Positions 14,738 through 24,306 of a stretch of 64,000 nt of DNA are shown piece by piece; the first letter of the stretch is position 1; each line of letters begins with the position of its first letter. Under the pieces are notes generated by a model that saw nothing but the letters and a program-made list of their open reading frames with translations, was not told the origin of the DNA and made no database searches. The DNA is taken from positions 1 to 64,000 of the forward strand of contig QZDW01000013.1 in the NCBI GenBank assembly GCA_009917545.1. Reading direction: 5' to 3'. The stretch is from a bacterium 1XD42-76 (lineage in GTDB: Bacteria; Bacillota; Clostridia; Lachnospirales; Lachnospiraceae). The position numbers and the translations under genes are program-made.

Positions 14738-17700
14738 ATGAAAAAGTGCAGACTGCTGGCATGGGGACTGATATCCGCGCTTGTTCTTAATCAGGCGGTG
14801 ATACCTGCCGCTGCAAGTGAGCTGACCAGCGTGAGAGCCGGCGCCAAAAAAACGACTGCGCTTACCGTATCCGGTACAGATACGGTTTCATTAGCGACAG
14901 GGGCCAATGCAAAGCAGCCAGAGACAGGTAAAAGCGATACAGAGAACCTTGTCTTTGGTATCAGGGAAGGTGCAAATCTGCCGGATAATGAAGCGCTGCT
15001 TGCCGGGTACATTGAGAAAGTAATGTACGGGGGTGCGGAGATTGAGCCGCTTGGTGAATACGGGGAAAGTTATCTGGAAGGTGCCCCCTTGCTGCTCTAT
15101 CAGAGGCTGAAGAAACATATCATAAAGATTGCCGCCGGGGAGGAGACATCTGCCGATATCAGTATTTCGACATCAGGAATGGGACTTTCATGGACATATA
15201 GTGAGCTTGGCGTAAGCGCAGGAGCCGGCGGAAATGCAATCGGCAATGCTGTCACTGAGAAGCTTTTGGAGACAGTCGCAATTGAGGAGGTCATCACCTG
15301 CCTGCTATCCGATTGTCCCTATGAACTGTACTGGTATGAAAAGACAGAAGGGGTAAGGCTCTCCTATATACCATCCGCCACCAGTACAGGTGTAAGCGTT
15401 ACACAGCTCAGGCTCAGACTGGCAGTGGCACAGGCCTATGCCGGTACAGGAGAAAACACGGTTAACAGTCAAAAAGCCAGGTCCACCAAGACAGCGGCGG
15501 AGAATGCGCAGAAAATTGTGGCGGCACACCAGGATGAGGATGACTACAGTAAATTGACGAGTTATCTGAAAGAAATCTGCGACTTGGTTTCCTATAATCA
15601 TTCTGCAGCAGAAAACCCCAGCACTCCTTATGGTGATCCGTGGCAGCTTGTATATGTATTTGACGGCAATCAGAGCACAAATGTCGTATGCGAGGGATAT
15701 TCCAAGGCCTTCCAGTATCTGTGTGATCTGTCGGCTTTTGAGGAAGACATTGCCTGCTATACGATTTACGGAGATTTACTCAACGCAGACGGAAGCAGCG
15801 GAGGCGGCCACATGTGGAATACCGTCACGATGGAGGACGGGAAAAATTATCTCGTCGATGTTACAAATTGTGACGGGGATGAGGGGAACTATGGCGTCGG
15901 ATATCCGGATAAGCTGTTTCTGGCCGGAGGTAAGGAAGAAGGGAGCAACCGCTGGTTCTTCACGCCAAACGGCTACAGAGTCGGATATGAATACGATGAA
16001 GATATGGTGAACCTGTACGGAGAAACAGGAATCCTCGAGCTGTCAGGTGAGGACTACCATGCGAAGCTGAAAATTCCGTCCGGTTTAAAGGCGTCCTATG
16101 GAGATAAGCTGAGCTCTGTTACGCTGCCGAAAGGCTGGACCTGGAAAGACGGGAGCGTGGAACTGAATCAGCTGGGAGATCACACGTTTCCGGCACATTA
16201 TGCCGGAAGCTCCCACATTGAAGAACAGGACATGGATCTGGTTGTAACAGTATCTCCCAGGGCCCTGAAGGAAGCCTGGATTACAGTTACAGGAGCCGAC
16301 CATATCACATATGACGGGACAGCGCACAAACCTGCGGTAACCGTTCGCGATGTGGATTTGAACCGTACGTTGACCGAGGGAACAGAGTATACCGTTACTT
16401 ATACAGACAATACGAATGCGGGAACGGCTTCTATTTCTATCAAGGGTGTGGGAAACTACGGAGGAGAGGTGGTACGCAAATTTACCATTGCACCAATCGA
16501 GAACCCTGCCGAAGCCCCCACAGGCCTTAAGGCTGTATATGGCGATAAGTTTTCTTCAATCTCCCTGCCGGAGGGATGGGTCTGGGAAAAACCGGACGCC
16601 CCGGTTGGAGATGTGGGAACTGTGACAGCAAAAGCTGTGATTGCGGCAACAGGAAACTATAAAGAGACGGAAAAGATAATTACGATCGAGGTTTTGGCAA
16701 GAAAGCTGGAAGAGGCAGTAGTTGTACTTTCTCCTGAAACGGCAGTATACACCGGAGAGGAAATCCGGCCGTCTGTCCGGATTGACGGTGGAATCCTTCC
16801 TGCCGAGGATACATACACAGTCACATATAAAGATAACATAAATGCCGGAACTGCATCTGTGATCTTAAAAGGAACAAAGAACTGCACAGGCGAAGCCGTA
16901 AAAGAGTTTACGATTCAAAAGGTAACGCCGAAGCTTACCATCGGGGCCGGAACCGTTATCACAAAGAAAATGGGAGATGTGCCGTTTGCACTGGAGGCTT
17001 CGATTTCTAATCAGGGCGTTCTGACCTATCAGTCGTCGAATGAAGCGGTTTTAACAATTGATACTGCAGGCGTGGTAACGATTAAGGGTACGGGCAAGGC
17101 AGTAATTACAGTAGCTTATGCCGGAGATCGTAACTATAATGAAGTATCGGCTGAAGTCCGTGTTACGGTCGGGACAAAATTCAGCAATAATCCGAAGCCA
17201 TCTACCGGCGGAGGAAGCAGCAGTGGTGGAGGCGGCGGGGGAAGCACCTACCGCAGAGAAAGTTCGGACAATAATGCGGCTGGCATCCGCTCCGTACCGG
17301 AAGGCTACAATGGCCCGACCCAGACGATTGGCAATGTTACGGTACCGGATTATGTAGTACCGGGAAGCTGGAGCCAGGGAACAGACGGTGCATGGAGTTT
17401 TACGACAGCTGCCGGAACTGTCTGTAAAAATGAGTGGGTTGCGGCGTACAATCAATACGCTGACCTGACAAACGGCCAGATGGCATTTGACTGGTTCCGT
17501 TTTGACGCTGACGGTCATATGCTTACCGGCTGGTATACGGACGGAAATGGTGATGTATACTACCTGAATCCGCTTTCGGATAACACCAGAGGCCGCATGA
17601 TTACAGGATGGCTCCAGATTGAGGGGAAATGGTATTATTTCAACGAGCTTCCAGACGGTACGAGAGGAAAGCTCCTGAAGTCCACGACCACTCCGGACGG

Positions 17701-17749
17701 TTATATTGTAGATGCCGACGGAGCCTGGACGGGAAAAACAACAAATTAG
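14738..17749 (+). CDS. Secreted transglutaminase-like protein with cell-wall-binding repeats
   Basis: This 1003-aa protein starts with a signal peptide (basic MKKCR, hydrophobic core, likely cleavage near AAAS/E at residue 27). A transglutaminase/protease-like domain at about residues 260-400 shows the triad Cys318 (VVCEGYSKAF), His358 (GGHMWNTV) and Asp374 (LVDVTN). Next come repeated beta domains (YTVTYTDNTNAGTASISIKG and a related copy about 155 residues later), a Big-like domain (about 790-855), a Gly/Ser linker, and two or more choline/glucan-binding-type repeats (GWYTDGNGDVYYLNP and GWLQIEGKWYYFNE). It is probably wall-attached and may cross-link or cleave peptides; the substrate is unknown. 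AGGGGAGGAG precedes the ATG. Confidence 0.85.
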   Translation: MKKCRLLAWGLISALVLNQAVIPAAASELTSVRAGAKKTTALTVSGTDTVSLATGANAKQPETGKSDTENLVFGIREGANLPDNEALLAGYIEKVMYGGAEIEPLGEYGESYLEGAPLLLYQRLKKHIIKIAAGEETSADISISTSGMGLSWTYSELGVSAGAGGNAIGNAVTEKLLETVAIEEVITCLLSDCPYELYWYEKTEGVRLSYIPSATSTGVSVTQLRLRLAVAQAYAGTGENTVNSQKARSTKTAAENAQKIVAAHQDEDDYSKLTSYLKEICDLVSYNHSAAENPSTPYGDPWQLVYVFDGNQSTNVVCEGYSKAFQYLCDLSAFEEDIACYTIYGDLLNADGSSGGGHMWNTVTMEDGKNYLVDVTNCDGDEGNYGVGYPDKLFLAGGKEEGSNRWFFTPNGYRVGYEYDEDMVNLYGETGILELSGEDYHAKLKIPSGLKASYGDKLSSVTLPKGWTWKDGSVELNQLGDHTFPAHYAGSSHIEEQDMDLVVTVSPRALKEAWITVTGADHITYDGTAHKPAVTVRDVDLNRTLTEGTEYTVTYTDNTNAGTASISIKGVGNYGGEVVRKFTIAPIENPAEAPTGLKAVYGDKFSSISLPEGWVWEKPDAPVGDVGTVTAKAVIAATGNYKETEKIITIEVLARKLEEAVVVLSPETAVYTGEEIRPSVRIDGGILPAEDTYTVTYKDNINAGTASVILKGTKNCTGEAVKEFTIQKVTPKLTIGAGTVITKKMGDVPFALEASISNQGVLTYQSSNEAVLTIDTAGVVTIKGTGKAVITVAYAGDRNYNEVSAEVRVTVGTKFSNNPKPSTGGGSSSGGGGGGSTYRRESSDNNAAGIRSVPEGYNGPTQTIGNVTVPDYVVPGSWSQGTDGAWSFTTAAGTVCKNEWVAAYNQYADLTNGQMAFDWFRFDADGHMLTGWYTDGNGDVYYLNPLSDNTRGRMITGWLQIEGKWYYFNELPDGTRGKLLKSTTTPDGYIVDADGAWTGKTTN

Positions 17750-17777
17750 TACAATCATATACCAGAAGGACAGAAAA

Positions 17778-17808
17778 GGAAGCCGGGAAAATGCCTGGCT
17801 TCCTTATA
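17778..17808 (+). terminator. Hairpin terminator after the transglutaminase-like gene
   Basis: GGAAGCC (17,778-17,784) pairs with GGCTTCC (17,797-17,803), followed by TTATATTT, 30 nt past the stop codon. Confidence 0.65.
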
Positions 17809-17934
17809 TTTAGGCTGCAGATCGATGAAAGCATGGATAAAATGCCGCAGTCTGCTTTTGATGAAGGGATAGAAAATATCCCTGGCTGATCGTATGGGCA
17901 ACCGGGAATGATGCAGGAAGGGGATCGACCACAG

Positions 17935-19722
17935 CTATTCTGCTTTTTGGACTGATTCCCTGGCATCCAGACGGATCTCTCCATAGTCCAGGTATGCGCC
18001 CTTCATCGGCGAGGCGGCCAGCATGGAAAACAGGCGCAGTACCCCGTTCTGGTATCTGGCAGGCCGCGGCTTCCAGCGTGTTCTGCGCTCATTCAGGATT
18101 ACTTCCATCTCCTGTGCGGTTTTTCTCTCTCCCCTGACGCCTATGATTGCCAGAATACGTTCTCTAATATCAATCTGAATCAGGTCGCCTTCCTCCACCA
18201 GGGCAATCGGTCCTCCGGCCTGGGCTTCCGGGCTGCAATGGCCAATGACCGGGCCTGTGGAAGCACCGGAGAAGCGTCCATCCGTGATGAGTGCGATACT
18301 GCGCCCCAGCTCTTTATCCGATGAGATGGCTTCGGAGGTATAGAACATTTCAGGCATGCCTGAGCCCTTGGGCCCTTCATAGCGGATGAATACCGCATCG
18401 CCTGGCTTTACCCTGTGGTGGAGTACCGCGTCAATGCATTCCTCCTCACTGTCAAAGGGGCGTGCGGTAAGAATGGCGGAAAACATTTCCTTCGGACAGG
18501 CCGTATGCTTGATTACAGCCCCTTCCGGTGCCAGATTGCCCCGGAGTATGGCAATGGATCCGTCTGTCCCGAGCGCATTATCGTATGGACGGATAATGTC
18601 GGCCCGTGTGAGGCGCAGGCCGTATCTTTGATTGGCCTCCCCGAGCCATTTCTGACAGCGGTCATAAAAGCCGTTTGTCCGGAGCTCTTTCAGATTTTCC
18701 CCCAGAGTCCGGCCCGTGACGGTCATCGCATCCAGATGAAGCACGCCTTTTATCTCCTCCATGATCGCCGGAACTCCGCCGGCATAGTAAAAGAACTCCG
18801 CCGGCCAGCGCCCGGCAGGGCGGACGTCCAGAAGATAGTGGGCCCCTCTGTGGAGCCGGTCAAAAGTGTCCCCGGTGATGGTGATGCCGAATTCATGTGC
18901 GATAGCCGGGATATGGAGCAGGCAGTTGGTCGAGCCGGAAATAGCGGCATGTACCATGATTGCATTCTCGAAGCTGTCCATTGTCACAATATCACAGGGC
19001 CGCATGCGGTCTGAGCGGGCCAGTTCGACTGCCCGCCTGCCTGCACTGCGGGCGTATTCGATGAGATCCGGGCTGGCGGCCGGGAGCAGTGCGCTCCCCG
19101 GGAGAGCCAGTCCCAGAGCCTCAGCCATAATCTGCATCGTGGAAGCTGTGCCGATAAAGGAACATGCCCCGCAGCCAGGGCATGCGTTGCGCTTGGCCCA
19201 ATCAAGTGTGTCGGCGTCGATTTCACCGCGCTCAAATTTTGCTGAATACATACCAAGCTGCTCTAACGTCAAAAGGTCGGGCCCGGCCGCCATCGTGCCG
19301 CCCGTTACAACAACGGCCGGAATATTGACACGTGCGAGCCCCATGAGGTTGCCCGGCATGCCCTTATCGCAGCTTGCAATATAGATTCCGGCGTCGAACG
19401 GCGTGGCGTTTGCCTGAATCTCGATCATGTTGGCGATCATTTCGCGGCTGGCAAGGGAAAAATTGATGCCGTCCGTTCCCTGGCTTTCACCGTCGCACAT
19501 GTCCGTGCAAAAATAACGTGCACCGAATCCTCCCGCTTCGGCAATGCCCTCCCTGGCAGCTGCCACCAGTCTGTCCAGATGGCCGGAACCGGGATGGCTG
19601 TCACCGAATGTGCTTTCAATGAAAATCTGCGGTTTGGAGAGATCCTCCGGTTTCCAGCCGGTGCCCAGACGGAGTGGATCTAACTCCGGGGCCAGCTTAC
19701 GCATCTTCTGACTCATCAACAT
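17935..19722 (-). CDS. IlvD/Edd family dehydratase
   Basis: This 595-aa enzyme belongs to the IlvD/Edd family of iron-sulfur dehydratases. The cluster ligands are visible in CTDMCDGESQG, ASCDKGMPG and CPGCGACSFIGTASTM. The family includes dihydroxy-acid dehydratase (branched-chain amino acids), phosphogluconate dehydratase and several sugar-acid dehydratases. No ilv gene is adjacent and the gene stands alone, so a sugar-acid role is as likely as an amino-acid role; I cannot decide. The start is ATG at 19,722 after AAAGGA; ATG at 19,716 is an alternative. The upstream gap holds three copies of the intergenic repeat. Confidence 0.85.
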   Translation of the reverse strand: MLMSQKMRKLAPELDPLRLGTGWKPEDLSKPQIFIESTFGDSHPGSGHLDRLVAAAREGIAEAGGFGARYFCTDMCDGESQGTDGINFSLASREMIANMIEIQANATPFDAGIYIASCDKGMPGNLMGLARVNIPAVVVTGGTMAAGPDLLTLEQLGMYSAKFERGEIDADTLDWAKRNACPGCGACSFIGTASTMQIMAEALGLALPGSALLPAASPDLIEYARSAGRRAVELARSDRMRPCDIVTMDSFENAIMVHAAISGSTNCLLHIPAIAHEFGITITGDTFDRLHRGAHYLLDVRPAGRWPAEFFYYAGGVPAIMEEIKGVLHLDAMTVTGRTLGENLKELRTNGFYDRCQKWLGEANQRYGLRLTRADIIRPYDNALGTDGSIAILRGNLAPEGAVIKHTACPKEMFSAILTARPFDSEEECIDAVLHHRVKPGDAVFIRYEGPKGSGMPEMFYTSEAISSDKELGRSIALITDGRFSGASTGPVIGHCSPEAQAGGPIALVEEGDLIQIDIRERILAIIGVRGERKTAQEMEVILNERRTRWKPRPARYQNGVLRLFSMLAASPMKGAYLDYGEIRLDARESVQKAE

Positions 19723-19778
19723 TGTTGTGCCGTCCTTTCTCAGAGTGAATTCGACAGGGGAGGCTGTTTGCCTGCTTT

Positions 19779-19882
19779 TCCTGCGCCCATAGTTGAGCGC
19801 GCCGCCATGAATGAAAGTAGTCCAGGCATATTTGGCACCCCTGAATGTATGCCGCCTGATGGCAGCGGGCTTTTAAAGTAAA
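19779..19882 (-). repeat. Intergenic repeat family, copy A
   Basis: This is a copy of a repeat of about 105 bp, in the orientation opposite to that of copies E and F. It contains the outer hairpin (GCGCCCATAGTTGAGCGC), the conserved ATGAATGAAAGTAGT block, GGCACCCCTGAA, the inner hairpin (GCCGCC-TGAT-GGCAGC, one mismatch) and the terminal AAAGTAAA. It lies directly upstream of the dehydratase gene. Confidence 0.75.
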
Positions 19883-19935
19883 TATACCATGATGACAGTG
19901 TACCGTCAAGCAGGCGCCAGGAGGGATGGACAAAA

Positions 19936-20042
19936 ACCATCCTGCGTCCACAGGCGATTGCGCTACCATAAATGAAAGTAGTTCCGGCGCATTTGGTATC
20001 CCTGAACCTAAATCACCTGAGGTGATGGATTTTCAAAGTAAA
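19936..20042 (-). repeat. Intergenic repeat family, copy B
   Basis: Copy B has the same layout as A and C, and its inner hairpin is ATCACC-TGA-GGTGAT. Compared with ATCGCC/GGCGAT in copy C, one base pair has changed on both sides, which preserves pairing. It abuts copy C directly. Confidence 0.8.
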
Positions 20043-20149
20043 CCATCCTGCGCCTACGAGTGAGCGCACTACCATGAATGAAAGTAGTTCCGGCGCATGG
20101 GGCATCCCTGAACTTAGATCGCCTGCGGCGATGAACTTTCATCGTAAAA
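20043..20149 (-). repeat. Intergenic repeat family, copy C
   Basis: Copy C starts at the last base of copy B and ends at 20,149, one base before the CIRCE-like element of clpB. Its inner hairpin is ATCGCC-TGC-GGCGAT. The outer hairpin keeps GCGC/GCGC with a T-G wobble in the second stem. Confidence 0.8.
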
Positions 20150-20176
20150 TTAGCACTCAACTCTTGACACTGCTAA
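20150..20176 (+). promoter_or_regulatory. CIRCE-like HrcA operator before clpB
   Basis: TTAGCACTC (20,150-20,158), a 9-bp spacer and CACTGCTAA (20,168-20,176) match the CIRCE consensus TTAGCACTC-N9-GAGTGCTAA perfectly on the left and with two mismatches on the right. It overlaps the -35 box of clpB, so HrcA binding would block RNA polymerase and heat shock would relieve it. Confidence 0.75.
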
Positions 20177-20192
20177 CAATATATGTTATAGT
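20164..20192 (+). promoter_or_regulatory. Sigma-A promoter of clpB
   Basis: TTGACA (20,164-20,169), a 17-bp spacer and TATAGT (20,187-20,192) with a TGT extension form a near-consensus promoter embedded in the CIRCE-like dyad. Confidence 0.8.
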
Positions 20193-20238
20193 TCTGATAT
20201 AACAAAAGGAAACAATGCTTTTTGAGGAGGCATAATTT

Positions 20239-22836
20239 ATGAATATCAGCAAATTTACACAAAAGTCAGTGGAAGCAGTACAGGGCTGTGAAAAACTGGC
20301 TTATGAATATGGGAACCAGCAGATCGAGGAGGAACATCTTTTAGTCAGTCTCCTTAGGCTTGAGGACAGTCTGATTATGAAGCTGGTGACAAAGATGGGG
20401 CTCTCCGGGGAGATGTTCTTGGATGAGGCAGAACAGCTCCTGAACCGCCTGCCCAAGGTATCCGGGGGCCAGATATATATCAGCAATGGTTTAAACCAGG
20501 TTTTAATCGGCGCAGAGGATGAAGCGAAAGCGATGGGGGACGAGTATGTCTCCGTGGAACATTTGTTCCTGTGCCTCCTGAAGGAGCCGGATCGCGCGCT
20601 TAAGGAATTATTTAAGACGTATGGCATCAACAGGAATCAATTCCTGCAGGCATTGTCTACCGTGCGCGGGAACCAGCGTGTCGTGAGTGATAATCCGGAG
20701 GCGACGTATGATACGTTAAAGAAATACGGCGCGGATCTGGTGGAGCGCGCAAAAGAGCAGAAGCTTGACCCGGTGATCGGACGCGACGCGGAGATCCGTA
20801 ATGTTGTCCGCATTTTATCGAGAAAGACGAAGAATAACCCTGTACTCATCGGTGAGCCGGGTGTCGGAAAGACGGCGGTTGTGGAAGGCCTTGCGCAGAG
20901 GATTGTCCGCGGCGACGTGCCGGGAGGATTAAAGGATAAACGACTGTTTTCCCTTGATATGGGCGCGCTTGTGGCCGGGGCCAAATACCGGGGCGAGTTC
21001 GAGGAGCGCTTGAAGGCAGTCCTTGAGGAGGTCAAAAAAAGTGACGGGCAGATTATCCTGTTTATCGACGAGCTGCACACAATCGTGGGCGCAGGAAAGA
21101 CGGAAGGGTCGATGGATGCCGGCAATATGCTGAAACCAATGCTGGCCCGCGGCGAGCTCCATTGTATCGGCGCCACGACGCTGGATGAATACCGGAAATA
21201 CATTGAAAAGGATCCGGCACTGGAGCGGCGCTTTCAGCCGGTGATGGTGGAGGAGCCGACCGTGGAAGATACGATTTCCATTCTCCGCGGTTTAAAGGAC
21301 CGCTACGAGGTCTATCATGGTGTCAAGATTACGGATTCTGCTCTTGTGTCTGCTGCCGTGCTCTCAAACCGCTATATCAGTGACCGTTTCCTGCCGGATA
21401 AGGCAATCGACCTCGTAGACGAGGCCTGCGCGATGATTAAGACTGAACTGGATTCCATGCCGGCAGAGCTTGATGAAATGTCCAGAAAAATCATGCAGTT
21501 TGAGATTGAGGAAGCAGCCCTTAAGAAAGAGGACGATCATCTGAGCCGGGAGAGGCTTGCTGCCCTGCAAAAGGAGCTGGCGGAGCTTCACGATGAATTT
21601 ACCTCCAGGAAGGCGCAGTGGGAAAATGAGAAGGCATCGGTGGATAAGCTGTCCGGCCTGCGGGAGGAGATCGAAGCCGTCCACCGCCAGATCCAGGATG
21701 CGCAGCAGAAATATGACCTCAACAAGGCAGCAGAGCTTCAGTATGGCAAGCTGCCGGGGCTGGAGCGTGCGCTGCGTGAAGAGGAGGAGCGGGTAAAGAG
21801 CCAGGATTTGAGCCTGGTGCATGAGAGTGTGACGGAGGAGGAGATTGCCAGGATCATTTCCCGCTGGACACGGATCCCGGTGGCAAAGCTTACGGAAAGT
21901 GAGCGGAACAAGACGCTCCATCTGGACGAACAGCTCCACAGACGCGTGGTAGGACAGGAGGAAGGCGTGGAAAAGGTCACGGAGGCGATCATCCGTTCCA
22001 AGGCCGGAATCAAGGATCCGACCAAGCCGATCGGCTCCTTCCTGTTCCTGGGCCCGACAGGAGTCGGTAAAACAGAGCTCGCGAAAGCATTAGCTGAAAG
22101 TCTGTTTGACGATGAGAATAATATGGTCCGCATTGACATGAGCGAATATATGGAAAAACATTCCGTGTCCCGTCTGATCGGGGCTCCTCCAGGATATGTC
22201 GGCTACGACGAGGGCGGCCAGCTCACAGAGGCTGTCCGCAGGAAGCCGTACTGTGTGGTATTGTTTGATGAGGTGGAAAAGGCGCATCCGGACGTGTTTA
22301 ACATTCTGTTACAAGTGCTTGACGACGGACGGATTACCGATTCGATGGGAAAGACGGTAGACTTTAAAAATACGATTCTCATTCTGACCTCAAATATCGG
22401 CTCTCAGTATCTTCTCGACGGAATCGACACAGAAGGACAGATTACACCGGAGGCAGAGGCGAATGTCATGGGCGATCTGCGGGCCCATTTCCGTCCGGAA
22501 TTTCTCAATCGTCTGGATGAGACCGTGCTCTTTAAGCCGCTGACTAAGGACAATATCGGCGGTATCGTAGAATTAATGGTGGCAGATGTCAATAAGCGCC
22601 TGGCGGAGAAAGAACTGTCCGTTGTCCTTTCCGACGCTGCAAAGCAGTTCGTTGTGGAGAATGGCTATGACCCGGTATATGGCGCAAGGCCGTTGAAGCG
22701 CTATCTGCAAAAACACGTTGAAACTCTGGCGGCAAAGCTGATTCTGTCAGATGGAGTCCGTACAGGCGACGAGATCCGGATCCAGGTATCGGATGGACGC
22801 CTTACGGCAGAGGCAGTGAGGACAGACCGCAGGTAA
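20239..22836 (+). CDS. clpB: ClpB disaggregase (HSP100)
   Basis: ClpB is a hexameric ATP-driven chaperone that, with DnaK, pulls proteins out of aggregates in the cytoplasm. The 865-aa product has the double Clp N-repeat (residues 1-145), nucleotide-binding domain 1 with Walker A GEPGVGKT at 205-212, a long coiled-coil middle domain (about 410-525), and domain 2 with Walker A GPTGVGKT at 605-612 and ARRPLKR-like [11 protein letters not shown] near the end. The middle domain and the lack of a ClpP-binding loop signature favour ClpB over ClpC. GAGGAGG precedes the ATG. The upstream promoter overlaps a CIRCE-like site. Confidence 0.97.
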   Translation: MNISKFTQKSVEAVQGCEKLAYEYGNQQIEEEHLLVSLLRLEDSLIMKLVTKMGLSGEMFLDEAEQLLNRLPKVSGGQIYISNGLNQVLIGAEDEAKAMGDEYVSVEHLFLCLLKEPDRALKELFKTYGINRNQFLQALSTVRGNQRVVSDNPEATYDTLKKYGADLVERAKEQKLDPVIGRDAEIRNVVRILSRKTKNNPVLIGEPGVGKTAVVEGLAQRIVRGDVPGGLKDKRLFSLDMGALVAGAKYRGEFEERLKAVLEEVKKSDGQIILFIDELHTIVGAGKTEGSMDAGNMLKPMLARGELHCIGATTLDEYRKYIEKDPALERRFQPVMVEEPTVEDTISILRGLKDRYEVYHGVKITDSALVSAAVLSNRYISDRFLPDKAIDLVDEACAMIKTELDSMPAELDEMSRKIMQFEIEEAALKKEDDHLSRERLAALQKELAELHDEFTSRKAQWENEKASVDKLSGLREEIEAVHRQIQDAQQKYDLNKAAELQYGKLPGLERALREEEERVKSQDLSLVHESVTEEEIARIISRWTRIPVAKLTESERNKTLHLDEQLHRRVVGQEEGVEKVTEAIIRSKAGIKDPTKPIGSFLFLGPTGVGKTELAKALAESLFDDENNMVRIDMSEYMEKHSVSRLIGAPPGYVGYDEGGQLTEAVRRKPYCVVLFDEVEKAHPDVFNILLQVLDDGRITDSMGKTVDFKNTILILTSNIGSQYLLDGIDTEGQITPEAEANVMGDLRAHFRPEFLNRLDETVLFKPLTKDNIGGIVELMVADVNKRLAEKELSVVLSDAAKQFVVENGYDPVYGARPLKRYLQKHVETLAAKLILSDGVRTGDEIRIQVSDGRLTAEAVRTDRR

Positions 22837-22915
22837 ATCAGAGGAGGGGGAAGGCGGGGCGTCAGCTTCACAGGAGGCGGCGGGTCCGCCTTCTACTGCC
22901 AGTATGCCCTAATAC

Positions 22916-23019
22916 TTCACAGTTGTCAAAGTTTCAGGAGCCGGCATGCAGAATCCGGGCCAGACACTGGAATCGCTGGCCCAGACGCTTCATATAATGT
23001 CTGGAATGACATCGGGAGC
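22916..23019 (+). pseudogene. Possible LysM-domain remnant
   Basis: The frame from 22,916 reads FTVVKVSGAG, then PGQTLESLAQTLHI, and after a 2-base shift near 22,997 VWNDIGS. The order resembles a LysM module (TVKPGDTL..IA......W N). It is directly upstream of a LysM-GH18 gene, so it may be a degraded duplicate. The evidence is only pattern similarity over about 35 residues, with an interrupted frame. Confidence 0.3.
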
Positions 23020-23027
23020 GTGATTTT

Positions 23028-24176
23028 GTGGCAATCTATGTGGTGAAGCCGGGAGACAGTGTGGATACGATTGCCTCCCGGACAGACACGGCAGTGGAAT
23101 CCATCATCTGGGCGAACCAGATTGAATACCCCTACCGCCTGGCAGTTGGGGAGTCGCTTTATCTTGCAGACAAAGCGACAGCGCGCGGGCGTGAGAGGCC
23201 GCCTCTTTATTCCTTTGGATATGCGTATCCCTATATAAGCCGGGAGGTTTTACGGGAAACACTGCCGGCCCTGACCGACCTTTACATTTTTTCATACGGC
23301 TTTACAATGGAGGGAGAGCTTGTGCCGCCTGCAGGAGACGATACCTGGATGATCGAAGAAGCGAATTATGCCGGGGTCGGCCCTGTGCTGGTACTGACGC
23401 CGCTAGGGGCTGACGGGCGGTTCAACAATAACCTGGTGACTGCGCTGGTATCTGATCCCACCGTACAGGAACGGCTGATCTGGGAGCTGGGCCGGACCTT
23501 GTTTCGTAAGGGATATCGCGGAGTAGATATTGATTTTGAATATGTACAGGCGGCTGACCGGGAAGGATTTGCAGCATTTGTGGGAAAAGTGCGAAGCGTC
23601 ATGAGCCTGTTCGGCTATCAGGTGACTGTGGCACTGGCTCCAAAGACGTCAGCAGACCAGGCGGGGCTTCTCTATGAAGGGATGGATTACGGGCTTTTGG
23701 GCGCAGCCGCTGACCGGGTCATGCTGATGACGTATGAATGGGGATATACTTACGGCCCGCCGATGGCAGTTGCGCCGATCCATATGGTGAGACGTGTCGT
23801 AGAATACGCCGTGACGGAGATCCCGCAGGAGAAAATCAGTCTGGGAATTCCCAATTATGGATATGATTGGCCGCTTCCCTATGTCAGGCAGGTTACAAAG
23901 GCTACGACGCTCGGCAATCAGGAAGCCGTGCAGACTGCGATTGATCACGGAGTGGATATCCGTTTTGATGCACTGGCACAGTCGCCGTATTTCCGCTACT
24001 GGCAGTATGGAATCCAGCATGAAGTCTGGTTCGAAGATATCCGGAGTATCAAAGAAAAATTCGACTTAATCCAGGAATATGGTCTCAGCGGAGCCGGCTA
24101 TTGGCAGCTAATGCGGTTCTTCCGGTCAAACTGGCTTTTGATGGAAGAAATGTTTCGGATCCGGAAACGAATGTGA
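23028..24176 (+). CDS. sleL: LysM-GH18 spore cortex-lytic enzyme (SleL/YaaH-type)
   Basis: This 382-aa protein has an N-terminal LysM domain (residues 1-47: IYVVKPGDSVDTIASRTDTA, ending GESLYL) and a glycosyl hydrolase 18 domain with the catalytic motif GVDIDFEY, in which Glu171 is the acid/base and Asp167 and Asp169 support it. SleL-type enzymes hydrolyse cortex peptidoglycan fragments during germination or help coat assembly. There is no signal peptide, as expected for a spore coat enzyme made in the mother cell. The start is a GTG at 23,028. The gene stands alone between clpB and a small exported protein. Confidence 0.88.
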   Translation: MAIYVVKPGDSVDTIASRTDTAVESIIWANQIEYPYRLAVGESLYLADKATARGRERPPLYSFGYAYPYISREVLRETLPALTDLYIFSYGFTMEGELVPPAGDDTWMIEEANYAGVGPVLVLTPLGADGRFNNNLVTALVSDPTVQERLIWELGRTLFRKGYRGVDIDFEYVQAADREGFAAFVGKVRSVMSLFGYQVTVALAPKTSADQAGLLYEGMDYGLLGAAADRVMLMTYEWGYTYGPPMAVAPIHMVRRVVEYAVTEIPQEKISLGIPNYGYDWPLPYVRQVTKATTLGNQEAVQTAIDHGVDIRFDALAQSPYFRYWQYGIQHEVWFEDIRSIKEKFDLIQEYGLSGAGYWQLMRFFRSNWLLMEEMFRIRKRM

Positions 24177-24245
24177 TGGTTTGAACAGCCCGGTACGAAG
24201 TCAGGAGGCCCCTGTTTTCTCAGGCTTATGCCGTATTTTGTCGTA

Positions 24246-24274
24246 TTGACGTACCACAGGAATAGTGATAGAAT
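24246..24274 (+). promoter_or_regulatory. Promoter of the small membrane-anchored protein
   Basis: TTGACG (24,246-24,251), 17 bp, TAGAAT (24,269-24,274), with TGA before the -10, form a good sigma-A type promoter. Confidence 0.65.
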
Positions 24275-24306
24275 ATATCCGAATACACATACGAGGGGGA
24301 TATGAA

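Noticed and set aside
17051-17758. A 235-codon minus-strand frame at the end of the transglutaminase-like gene
   Set aside because: It is a shadow of the repeat-rich C-terminal coding region and has no recognisable domain.
19779-20149. Regular repeats that might be a CRISPR array
   Set aside because: The units are about 105 bp, not 25-40 bp, are imperfect along their whole length, adjoin without unique spacers, and no cas gene is near.
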